Source: Ampelocalamus luodianensis (lineage: Eukaryota > Streptophyta > Magnoliopsida > Poales > Poaceae). From it: a stretch of DNA of 64,000 bases. The notes beneath the pieces were generated by a model. The model did no database searches. It worked only from the letters and a program-made list of their open reading frames with translations, and was not told the origin of the DNA. The stretch is from assembly GCA_036346255.1 (NCBI GenBank), contig CM070628.1, forward strand, positions 23,451,840 through 23,515,839, read 5' to 3'. Shown here one piece after another: positions 25,667 to 35,800 of the stretch. Positions within the stretch are counted from its first letter, which is position 1, and each line of letters begins with the position of its first letter. Both the position numbers and the translations under genes were made by a program.

Positions 25667-26122
25667 TCATCCAAGAACTATTTGAGCTGTCGAGGGAGCC
25701 CTAATCCCACCCTCTGTCTCCCTCAACATAGCATCTCTCTCCTCTTCACTCCAGCGGCAATCTTGTTGCAAGACCATCTCCTAGTCCCAAAGACCCTTGT
25801 CACGGAAATGTCCACGCTTCAGCAGCACAACATTCTGCAACACCTTGCACACGGTCGTGAGGATTCTCACAAACAAAACCTGCCTCTTTGCTCCCTTGAA
25901 GCCGGCCATCACCGCCTCCTTCAGCCGACGGTGCTGGAACTCCAGGAGGAGGCTTATCAACGGATGTCCCATGAAGAAGGCATGTCCGCGACGTGCAGCC
26001 TCCTCAGCTTAACCAGCGGCGTGTCAAGATCCACCGGCACGATCCACCTCTCGGGCCCAGGGAACCGAACGACTTAACCTGAAGGAGAAGGAAGGCTGTG
26101 GGTTCGTCGAACCTTGGAGCAG
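25667..26122 (-). pseudogene. F-box protein pseudogene, 3' part
   Basis: Read on the minus strand this gives a leucine-rich stretch with VDLDTPLVKLRRLHVADMPS, then a frame shift. Next come LLEFQHRRLKEAVMAGFKG and VVLLKRGHFRDKGLWD, then TAG in place of a likely Trp codon. The ending is GGIRAPSTAQIVLG with stop at 25667-25669. This order matches the C-terminal end of grass F-box/LRR proteins as I remember them, where GLWDWE and a final small-residue tail are common. The 5' part of the same type of gene is at 28985-29188, beyond the insertion. F-box proteins choose targets for SCF ubiquitin ligases. This copy is dead. Confidence 0.65.
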
Positions 26123-28984
26123 CACTATTTTTTGCAATTTTCGTTTTAACTTCAGAAAAAAATCAAATTTTGATTTGAAAATTTCGGCTAAAATTGACCG
26201 AATTTTGCTGAAAATCAGCGAAATCGGATCTACCGGGCACCCGGTAAAAAAAATTAAAACCAGTTGCCAAATACCTTGACAAGCCGCGGTAGTGGCTGCG
26301 ATGTACTCGGCCTCGCACGAGGACAAGGCCACCACCTTCTGCTTTTGCGACTGCCAACTGATCGGGCTTCGACCAAGGAAGAATAGCACTCCCGTAGTGC
26401 TTTTGCGATCATCCACATCTCCCGCCATATCGGAGTCACTGTACCCCCATCAGCTGCAGCTCCCCGCCACTTCTTGCGTAGAAGCAACCGTAGTTGAGCA
26501 TCCCGGTAATGTACCGAAGTATGTGCTTCACTGCTCTGAGATGTTCGGTGGTAGGTGCCTCTATGAACATGCTGATGTAACCCACAACATAGGAGATATT
26601 CGGCCTTATGTGAACCAAGTACCGGAAACTCCCCACGATGCTTCGATAGTGGGTGGCGTCTACAGGAGAACCACTGCTGGTCTTGCTCAGTTTGAGTTGT
26701 GCCTCCATCAGCACTTGGCACGGATTGCAGCCCACCATGCTACTCTTCTCTAGGATCCTAAGCGCATAGGAAGCCTGGTTCAACGTGATGCCATTGTTGT
26801 CCTGGTGCACCTCGATTCCAAGGTAGTAGCTGAGTAATCCCAAATCACTCATCTTGAATGCTTTCATCATCTCCTCCTTGAACTTGGCGATCTCTGGCGG
26901 ATGTGAACCGGTGATGATGAGATCATCCACGTAACACCCACGAGTAGATGCAATGAACCGGCTCCTCGTGTGTACACAGCATGCTCCGACGAGCTTCGCT
27001 CAAACCCGAGGGACTGCATGCTGCTGTTGAGTTTGGCGTTCCATGCCCTTGGTGCCTGATGGAGACCATAGAGGGCCTTCTGGAGTTTGAGCACCTTGTG
27101 CTCGTTGTCGTTGTCGACAAAGCCCGGCGGCTACGCGACGTACACCTCCTACTCAAGATCGCCGTTGAGGAACACCGATTTGACGTCCATGTCGTGCACC
27201 TGCCAGCCCTTTTGCACCGCAAGTGCAACCAGCAGGCGCACAAACTCCACTCAGGCCACAGGCGCGAAGACTTCCTCGAAGTCGACACCTTGTCACTTCA
27301 CGTACCTTTTGACGACGAGGCGTGCCTTGGGCTTCACCACGGCTCCCTGCGAGTCCTTTTTGACTTTGTACACCCATTTGAGGCCGACGGGACAATGGCC
27401 AGTTGGCAGATCGCACAACTTCCACGTGTCGTTCTATTCAATGGACCTCATCTTCTCCAACATAGCTTGGCGCCAGCACTTGTGCTGCTCAGCTTCAGCA
27501 AAATTCACGGGCTCCTCTGTGGCCAGAAGACATAGCCCGCAGTCCTCGATTGTGATCTCGTCGGTGGTGTCGTAGAGGTCCGCTATGGTGCGGTACCGAC
27601 GCGGTGCTTCATCAGATGCTTGTGATGCGTTAGTGCGAGGTGAGGCCAGCGTCGGCGACCCTGGGATGGGTGCGCGACCCGGCGTGGATGGCGTTCCTAC
27701 CGCGTCACCCCCATGCTCCGGTGCATCAACTTCTCCGTCACCTGTCACAGAAAGAAAAATATGTTCCACAGAAAAAAAAATTCATCAGGAGCGGTTAGTG
27801 GATCGTCAGCTCCAGGTGTGCCCCAATCCCACTTTGCCTCTTCGTCGAACACCACATCGCGTGACACATGAACGCGATTGCCCACGGGATCATAGACCTA
27901 GTACGCCTTGGAACCCAGTTCGTAGTCGAAGAAGACCATGAGCACGCTTCTGTCATCGAGTTTCTTCAAGTTCGGCTTCACCACCTTCACATGCGCCACA
28001 CACCCAAACGTGCGGAAATAATGCACGTTCGGGCGCCGCCCATACCACGCCTCATAGGGCGTCTTGCTGTGCACACTCCGCATCGGTGCACGGTTGAGGA
28101 GGTAGACTGCCTTTGTGATAGCCTCGTCCCAAAACCTCCCTGGCACGCCTTTCGCCTTCAACAGGCTGTGCGCCATGCGAACCACTGTCTGGTTCTGGCG
28201 CTCCACAACACCGTTTTGCTGAGGTGAATATGGTGTTGTGAGCTGCCGCTTGACGCCGAGGTTTGCACAGTACTCGCCGAATTCCGCGGACGTGAACTCA
28301 TCGCCGCGATCAGTGCGCAGCGTCCGCAGCTTTCGCGTGGCCTCCAGTTCAGAGTGGGCCCGAAAGCGCTTGATGGCTGCCGGCGCCTCGTCTTTCGACG
28401 TCTGGAGCATCAGCCACATGTATCGACTGAAATCATCCACCAGGAGCAGAAAGTACCGCTTCTCTCCTGGTGTCACCGGCGTGATTGGTCCACACAAGTC
28501 ACCGGGCACCAGTTCGAGTTGATCCTGGGCACGGTAGCGTGCCTCCTGCGGGAATGGAGCACGCCGTTGTTTCCCGACCAGGCAAGCGTCACAGACTCGA
28601 TCCACCTGATCGATCTGTGGTAATCGGCCGATGAAGATGTGTTGAGCTTCACGTCGAGATTTCACCCGCGGTTCCAAGCGTCGAGACGACGGTGGCGGTA
28701 CCAATGGTAGTGCAGCGGGAGGAGGTCGGTGACCCAGAACCAAGGAAAACAATTTCACCAAAATTTCGGTGATTTCTTACCCCTTCGAAATTTTCATGAT
28801 TCGTTAAATTTTTTTGGAAATATTTGAATTTGGACAAATTACATTCTAAATTTGGTAACATTTGAATTTGGATAAATTTCAGTCAAATTTCGTTCCGTTT
28901 GAAAACCCGCCGAAATTTTCAACCGAAATTCCGAAACTTCGATGATTTGGCCTCCCTCCAAAAAAATTTCCAAAAAGAATAGTG
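26123..28984 (-). mobile_element. 2.86-kb insertion with CACTATT ends carrying a copia fragment
   Basis: The two ends are imperfect inverted repeats: CACTATTTTTTGCAATTTTC at the left and CACTATTCTTTTTGG-AAATTTT at the right (complemented). About 140 bp (left) and 240 bp (right) of A/T-rich sequence with many GAAATTT and CCGAAATTTC motifs surround a truncated copia pol. No matching 3-bp duplication is seen next to CACTA (CAG against TTC), so a CACTA assignment is not secure. Most likely a non-autonomous DNA element captured or received copia sequence. Confidence 0.55.
26265..28680 (-). pseudogene. Ty1/copia pol fragment (IN-RT-RNase H), truncated at both ends
   Basis: The order on the minus strand is as follows. 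The end of the integrase zinc region (CDACLVGKQRR) lies near 28580 and the integrase core near 28500-28130, with the catalytic D, D and E in LLLVDDFSRYMW, LRTDRGDEFTS and NGVVERQNQT. A linker follows. Reverse transcriptase lies from about 27440 to 26740, with the catalytic YVDD in CYVDDLIITGS near 26930. RNase H covers about 26450-26270 (ADMAGD-like start, SSCEAEYIAAT). Gag, protease, LTRs and the end of RNase H are missing. Several single-base shifts break the frame. The domain order IN before RT is diagnostic of copia. Confidence 0.92.
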
Positions 28985-29188
28985 TTCCATGGCCTGAACT
29001 CGAGCGCGGGGAGCTCGCGCGGAAAGCCCGCCCAGCGCTTGGACAGCGCGCAGCGATTGTCCAGGCCGCGAAGGATGAGGTCGAGCACGTGGTCCGGGAG
29101 CTCGCTGAGGTGGTCCTCGCCGCCGGCCGTACTCCTCGCACTGCGCGAACCACTGCTCGTACACGGACGGCGCCGAGTCCATGCCCAT
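28985..29188 (-). pseudogene. F-box protein pseudogene, 5' part
   Basis: The minus strand starts MGMDSAPSVYEQWFAQCEEY (ATG at 29188). After a one-base shift it continues DHLSELPDHVLDLILRGLDN, then CALSKRWAGFPRELPALEF. LxELPDxVLxxIL followed by an SKRW motif is the F-box fold that binds Skp1. The frame stops at the insertion boundary. The central leucine-rich part expected between this and 25667-26122 is absent, so sequence was lost as well as interrupted. The GC content of the fragment is high, as in native grass exons. Confidence 0.7.
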
Positions 29189-29371
29189 CCAGCGAGTGAT
29201 CTGGTCTCGCTTGCTGTACTGATGGCGTTTCGATTGGTGGGGGCGACAATGCAATCGAGTGGGTCCGGTGGATTTATAAAATATGGGAGCTTATAATGAA
29301 CGCGCGAACGAGTTGTTACGATTTCTTAGTGGATTGGCAACGGCGACTGCGGTAGTTCATATAGGTAAGGC

Positions 29372-30615
29372 GGACGTACACACAGTCCACTAATACCATA
29401 TATCATACACGCATGTGTATCCCCCTACACAACCTAGGAAATTAATTGGAAGCTTCACAGTCTCTCGAGTGCAGGTGCCGGACGCACACACAATCCACTA
29501 ACTGTACACTTACACCACACACGTGTGCACATCCCCTACACACCCTAGCTAATTAATCGGAAGCTTCACGGCCTGCGGAGCGTAGGTGCCGGACACACAC
29601 AATCCAATAACGCCACACTCACACCACACACGCGTACGTGTCTCCTACACACCCTAGGTAATTAATCGAAAGCTTCACGACTTCCGGAGCGCGAGTGCCA
29701 GATGCACACACAATCCACTGACACCACACTCACACCACACACACGCGTGCGTGTCCCCTACACACCCTAGGTAATTAATTGGAAGATTGACGGCCTTCGG
29801 AGCGTGAGTGCCGGACACACACGCAATCCACTGACACCACACTGACACCACACACACACACGTGTGTGTCCCCTACATACCCTAGGGAATTATTCGGAAA
29901 CTTCATAGCCTTCGGAGCGTGGATACACACTGTCGCATGAGGTTCGAACCTTGGCAGGCTACTCCCTCACTTGACGTAGGTAGCCCCTCAAGCAAATGCT
30001 CGGTCCTCGGCGATTGTGGTAGTTTGTTGAGGGGGTACAAGATGGATGCACATACAATCGACTGACACCACACTCACACGACACACACGCATGTGTCCTC
30101 TACACACTCTAGGGATTTAATTGGAAGCTTCACGACGTCCGTGTCCCCTACGCACCCTAGGGAATTAATCGAAAGATTCACAGCCTCTGGAGCAAGGGTA
30201 CATGCTGTCGCATGAGGTTTGAACCCTGGAGGGCTGCTCTCTCACCTGACATAGCTAGCCACTCGAGCATTCCTCGGCGATTGCGGTAGTTAATTTTTTC
30301 AGGGGTACAAGGCGGACGCACACATAATCCAGTAACACCAGACTCACACGTGTATGTGTTCCCTACAGACCCTAGGGAATTAATCGAAAGCTTCACAGCT
30401 TCCGGAACGCGGGTGCCAGATGCACACAGAATCCACTCGCACCACACACACGTGTGTGTCCACTACACACCCTTGGGAATTAATCAGAAGCTTCACGGCT
30501 TCCGGAGCGCTGGTACAAGCTGTCGCATGAGGTTCGAACCCTGATGGGCTGCTCCCTCGCTTGACATAGCTAGCCACTCGAGCAAATGCTTGGTCCTCGA
30601 CTGCGGTCGTTGGTG
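29372..30615 (+). repeat. Minisatellite, about 110-bp unit, about eight units
   Basis: Units begin ACACACAATCCACT near 29376, 29484, 29594, 29705, 29818, 30050, 30320 and 30423. Each holds a CACACACGTGTG-like stretch, CCTACACACCCTAGG, AATTAATCGGAAGCTTCAC and GCCTTCGGAGCG. After units 5, 6 and 8 a further roughly 100-bp module, starting TGTCGCATGAGGTTCGAACC, is inserted. The order of modules suggests local duplication of a compound unit. Confidence 0.88.
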
Positions 30616-30689
30616 GGACGAAATCTACGTGCAGGCAACATGTTTGGGCTGTGTTGGGTTGGGGTTAGGCTGTGCTGGCCTAGATCTGA

Positions 30690-30885
30690 CATTTTTTAAT
30701 AAAATTATAGAAATAAATGCATTTTTAATAAAATTACAAAAATAAGTTTCTATCACGAAGTCATTTGGCGACAAAGCCCTATCGCCAAATGAGTTGGTGA
30801 CAAGGTGATGTGGCAGATCCTGTCGCCCATTCATTTGGCGACAGGACCATGTCACCAAATGATTTGGTGGCAGGAGCTTCTTCGT
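30690..30885 (+). repeat. Repeat with GGCGACAGG palindromes, copy 2
   Basis: Alternating CATTTGGCGACAGG-like and TATCGCCAAATG-like motifs within 110 bp would fold into hairpins. It is preceded by an AATAAAATTACAAAAATAA tail shared with 20140-20345 (reverse complement). No gene. Confidence 0.6.
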
Positions 30886-31043
30886 CAAACTACGGCAAGG
30901 AGCAGCACGCCGACCACGGGGTTGGTGGTCTCATCTAGGATGAGCGCTGTGGCGGTGAGTAGGGCATTATTCTTGGTGGAGAGGGAAGAGGTGGGTAAGT
31001 AAAGGGGGGAGAGGATGGGTTTGTTTCAAGATTGGTTCTTTGC

Positions 31044-31417
31044 AGGGTTAACAATTTCGTTTTGGATTTTTTTTTCGTTTGGGGGCAAAATGGGCGAAAT
31101 TTCGGTAATGTCAGATGATATTTCGGTGATTTTTGGCCAAACAGGTTGATCAAATTTGAATTTTTAAATTTCCAAAAAAAATAATTAAAAAAACAGCACC
31201 AAAGCTGGGATTCAAACCCACCACCAAGACTGCACAAGCACTAGCATACCACTGGGCTACATTTGCCCTTGTGTTGTATTCACTACTTTGATTGTATTTA
31301 GCCCTCAAAATTCAAACCAACCGAATTTTTTGAACGAAACCAAATCCTTTCGGATGGGGACGAAATGAACGAAATTTCGGATATTTCGACGAAATTTCGC
31401 CAAAATTGTGAACCCTA
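31044..31417 (-). mobile_element. 374-bp inverted-repeat element with tRNA-like core, TSD GTTCTTTG
   Basis: The ends are AGGGTTAACAATTT (left) and AGGGTTCACAATTT (right, complemented, with one extra base outside). They are flanked by GTTCTTTGC (31035-31043) and GTTCTTTGA (31418-31426), an 8-bp perfect duplication with a ninth base differing. An 8-9 bp duplication suits hAT or Mutator MITEs. The interior has many CGAAATTTCGG motifs on both sides of a tRNA-like sequence (31196-31268). Confidence 0.7.
31196..31268 (-). other. tRNA-like sequence with Pol III A and B boxes
   Basis: On the minus strand, an A box TAGCCCAGTGG (31249-31259) and a B box GGTTTGAATCC (31208-31218) lie at tRNA spacing (about 30 bp apart), in a stretch of roughly tRNA length. 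The ends do not form a clear acceptor stem, so this is a tRNA-derived SINE-like head or decayed tRNA copy rather than a working tRNA gene. Confidence 0.65.
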
Positions 31418-31426
31418 GTTCTTTGA

Positions 31427-32519
31427 CGGGTGGCACAATCCTAGGAAGGGCGAGGTAGGACTTGAGGTTCGTCCCATAGAATTTTTCTCCCGCGCGTGGT
31501 ACCTGACGGTTGACGTTCTAGTGTTCTACTCCTCCCACGCCGCACATCAAGCCCAATGGTTTCCTCGTCGTTCGGTCGTGCCCCGTTTTGCGCGAGAACA
31601 CTGATGGGCAGGGGTAACAACACCGCGGCTCGCCTGCGCCCCGCAGGATTAATGGGCTTTTGAGAGGCATACTTTTTTTTTTTTCCGAATCGAGAGGTCC
31701 ATAAGTCTTAGATCACATCTAAGGCTTATAAATTTGATGCAGAGCACAAAACTTTTTATTTTTTGCGAGGGAGCACAAAAGGTTTTTAGTTGCGTATTGG
31801 TTAGCAATTTCGAACAAAAAGTGAAGGGAAAGATTGCCAATACATGATCGTGTCACACTGTTGAGTACCATTATATCGAGCTAAAACGAGGAGCTAAAGC
31901 GTGAAAGGGTTGTTTGTTAGGACTTAGGAGTTTGTACAGGTTTCAGGCTGGGATCGGGAGAACATGCCACAGATCCTCCACCCTCTTTGCCATTGCTTGC
32001 TGGCCACTGCAATGCCGGAAAGCACGCTACTACCCCCTTCGCCTCTGCCCGTGCCGGCGCAACAACATTCCTTGGCATCGGGAAGGTTTCAACTTGAGAA
32101 ATCAGTCAGGAACTTTTGACTCGAAAAGTCAAGGAGTTTGAACTCTCGACATCTTCAACTCCAAATAGGTGACCTTCAACTCAAACATGAAAGCTTTGAA
32201 CTACAAACTGAGAACTTTTAACTCAGTCCGGAAAAAGGTCAAATAGTCCCAATCCTAGCTTCTTTACCATGGGGGTGAGAGCACCGCTAGTCGTGGGATT
32301 GTCAAGGGGAGGGTGGTGCACGATCCAAGTCAGATGATGGTTAACCACAAACATAAGGATGGTGGTGTGTGTGCGGCTGGGAGTTGTGAAGGATTTGGGA
32401 ACTGCCGGCGGATCAGGGGTGGAGTGATGGCATTTAGTCTGGCCACTATCGTTGTGAAAGTGGGGGTGCGGCTCCACCAGGTAGATTTGACCAGATCAAG
32501 ACCGTTGCAAGGTGATCCG
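31427..32519. other. Intergenic, nothing recognised
   Basis: It contains a T-run near 31671-31684 and, near 32090-32230, a loose repetition of AACT(C/T)-rich phrases. No frame resembles a known protein. Confidence 0.5.
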
Positions 32520-32850
32520 AATTCGTCACCATATCCCCTTGACCCTTCCGCCCTTTTCCATTCGGCCTCTCGCCTCCTCCCCCATCCCCATCCCCAGCTT
32601 CCCCACTCCCCCAGTCCCCCACAAACTCCCGTCGCCGCCTCCTCCCGCGCCGACCGGCCCAGCCCCCTCCTCCCCCCACGCTCCGCCGCCTCTCCTCCTC
32701 CCCACGCGCCGCCGCCGCCTCTCCTCCTCCCCTGCGGCCTCCTCCCCCATCTTCCTCCCCCAGTTGTGCCCCTCTTCCTCCCCACCCTGCACCACCTCCT
32801 CCCTCCTTCCCCGCGCTCGCGGAGGATCCAGATCTGGATCCAGAGAGGTG
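32520..32850 (+). promoter_or_regulatory. CT-rich, GC-rich leader-like stretch
   Basis: About 300 bp of CCTCC/CGCC-rich sequence on plus, strongly skewed to pyrimidine, like the 5' untranslated exon of many grass genes. It stops at the solo LTR (duplication AGGTG at 32846-32850). Across the LTR the flank continues as a CTTGCTTGCTTCTTTGCAG splice-acceptor-like stretch and the small ORF at 38020. That it is the leader of that ORF is inference. The open frames here are low-complexity Pro/Ser runs and not convincing proteins. Confidence 0.4.
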
Positions 32851-35800
32851 TGTGAGACCCCGGTTTATTAAACTTGTAATACTTAACCTTCCTCTGATTC
32901 TAGTATCACAAATAGAATAATCCGCGTCTCGATGAATATGTGCCTCCCAGAACAAGCAGCACACATACATCATATCAAAGCATGCATCAATTCCATACAA
33001 TAGAATATGATAAGTCTACCAAAAGACATACATAATATAAGTTATTACAGCACAGCCGACCGGCCAAATGACATAAATAGCAAATAAGTAACAGCGGAAG
33101 CAAAAGTTGTCATAAGATGGCTTAAACCAAAAGACAACCGGTTAGCCACATAACACCACAGGGCAACCGACCGGGCCGCCAAGCTAATCGCCCCTTAAAC
33201 TGCCACAGCACAACTCACAAAAGTGAGGCCCATCGGACTCAGTATCATCCTCTGCACAACACAAGCAATGCAGGTGAGTACAAAAATGTACTCGCAAGAC
33301 TACGAGTAACAAGCCTATACATAGCTACATGAAAGCTGTATTCAAAGGAATGTGGTTATATGGTTCTTTGGACGCACAAAGCAAGTTTTATTCGCGATAG
33401 TGTAATAGGTTGAACAGCAGTTTGTAAAGTCTGTTTTTAAGCATTTAAATAACAGCGAGTAAACATAAGTAGCAAGTATCCACCTAGAAGTGACTTTCCC
33501 TAAAGCCACCACAACATAGCATGAATCCCTGATTCATACCACCCATCAATTTTTATTTAGAAATGTTGATGTCTAACTCTTGGAAGACTTCCCCAAGCGT
33601 GTCCATAACCTAGGACAAGGCTATTCGAATAGTTTTAATCTCTGCAGGGTGTACCAATGTACCCACACTTGATCGCCTTTTGCCAAGCTATTAAGCACAC
33701 TTCCTTTGGTATGCCGCACGGCTAAGTCCTCTGAACCCTTTCCAATGGAATATGCTAATCAAGAGAGGCATACGTATGGGGTTAACCCATAGTGATCTGC
33801 CGAGTGAAATATGGATCACAAGGACCCATCGTGGAGCAGGACACACGGCCTCGGCGGTGTTCCTCTCCCCACAAACGTGTCCATGTTGCATATAATCAAA
33901 TATGCAACCCACCACACGACTCATTAATTAACACAGCCCAAAGTACTCAGCCAAGAGAGGTCCCATATCCCTAGTGTGGTTAGCACGCACAAATGCTTGG
34001 TTCTTTGTAACAAGTAGCTCGATCCTTGATTGACCGGGCACCATTCAATCACACCCAAAAGATCACACCATCGTACCATTGTGCCCAAGTCTAAATCGTT
34101 TTCATTTTCAGTTTTAGTTTTGCAATTTAGACATAGCACAAGGCTGAAATATCTGATTATAACAGTTTGTGTGATCAAGGTTATCGATAAGTCGATAACA
34201 GCCTATTTCTACCGATAGCTAAGCATGGCTAAGCGTAATGACACGTAAACTACTAAGTGACAAGGGTTCATCCAATGAACCCAAAATCACAACAAGTAAT
34301 CCTAGGCTCGATGGTAGAGGATTAAACATTTCCTCACGATTATGCAACTCTTTGGGCCAACTATCGACAATAGTTTAAAACAACATAGCAATGCATACAT
34401 AAAATTTGCAAACAACATATTAGAATTTGAAAATAGTAGGAACAACATGATCAAATGAATGCTACATCTGCTTGCCTGGCTGAAGTGCGTGATCCGCTTT
34501 GTGGCTCAATATCGATAATAAAATTATCTTGGAACCTAACGCGAAAAGACGATAAGCAAATAAGAACGAAGAACACCAAATAAAACCCCAACAGCAAAAT
34601 ATATCCAAATCTAATGAAATTTACACAACAGCTAGGGAATGATTTCAGACAGTGATAGGAACAAGAATCATGCAATTTGGACCTAACATGCACAAGATAT
34701 GGACAAAATACTCTTTCTCAGCCTTAAAATCAACCTAATTAATTAATAGTACCGTTCATAGCGAAATTTTCTAGAATGATCTAAGGTCTGAAATTTTTAT
34801 AGCAAGTAGATTATGACATCCTAATAACAGCAAAATTGAATTTACTAAATTTGGAGTTATACACATTTACTTATGATTTTTCTAAGGTGTAAATCTAATG
34901 CAAGTCATTTTACAGAAATATGAACATGCTCAAAACTTATTCCATATGAAAGTATATTAACAGATGAATTTAACAAAATTGATTTTGCACAAATTGGATT
35001 TATACAGAAAAAGATATGCATTTTTCAAGATTAAATCCATTTTTGGAATATTTAAAGTGACAGAAATCAAGTTATTTCTAGTTACACAATTTTCTGCTAC
35101 TGAACTATGCTTAATTCTATTTTTATAATAAACTTAAGTGATAACAAAATTTATTACAGTTGGAATCATCTAAAAAGGGTTTAAAATGGATTTGTTATGG
35201 ATTTCTAAAGTTTTTATATCATTTTCAGTTGTTAAATAATCACTTACCGAACAGACAAACCCAAACAAAAGAATAAGACGTGGTCACTTATCAACCCTCG
35301 ATCTAAAATCCTACGGCTTACGCGCGCCGGGAACAGCGCACGCGCGCGAAACTTAACGGAGCCCACCGTTGGATCAAGATCCAACGGCGCACACGAGTGT
35401 ATGCATTCGGACGGTGCGGCTGCTTGGGCCAATCCCAGCCGCAGATCGGTAGATGGACGGTCCAGAGCGCACCAACAGTCGGATTGTCCGATTGCATACA
35501 AGATCTCGGCCATTGATTACAAGATCGACAGCCAAGAACGACAGAGGCATCCGGAGGGTCCGAATGCATGCAAAGATCTGGGCCGCAGATCTGAGAACGG
35601 ACGGCGGCCAACGATCGAAGTTCAAAAGAGGTGCTGACACGTGGGACCCGCTGTCAGTGACCTTGAGTCACCCACGCGCTGTTTTTAACCCACGTGCACA
35701 GTGCCCTGGGCCCACTTGTCAGCGACTGAGAGTGGCGGCTTAGGACAGAATTAATGCCACTAATGATTATCATTAAATAAACCTAAAAGAGACACTAAGG

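Noticed and set aside
26265..28680. Complete copia element
   Set aside because: No LTRs, primer site, gag or protease, and RNase H is cut short.
26123..28984. Plain CACTA transposon
   Set aside because: Ends start CACTATT rather than CACTACAAGAA and no 3-bp duplication was found; left as unclassified.
29372..30615. CRISPR-like array
   Set aside because: Nuclear plant DNA; units are contiguous tandem repeats that vary along their length, not short repeats with unique spacers.
31196..31268. Functional tRNA gene
   Set aside because: A and B boxes fit, but the acceptor stem does not pair and the sequence sits inside a transposon.
32313..33000. Overlapping Pro/Ser- and Gly/Arg-rich frames
   Set aside because: Mirror images of one CT-rich low-complexity stretch; one also runs into the LTR.
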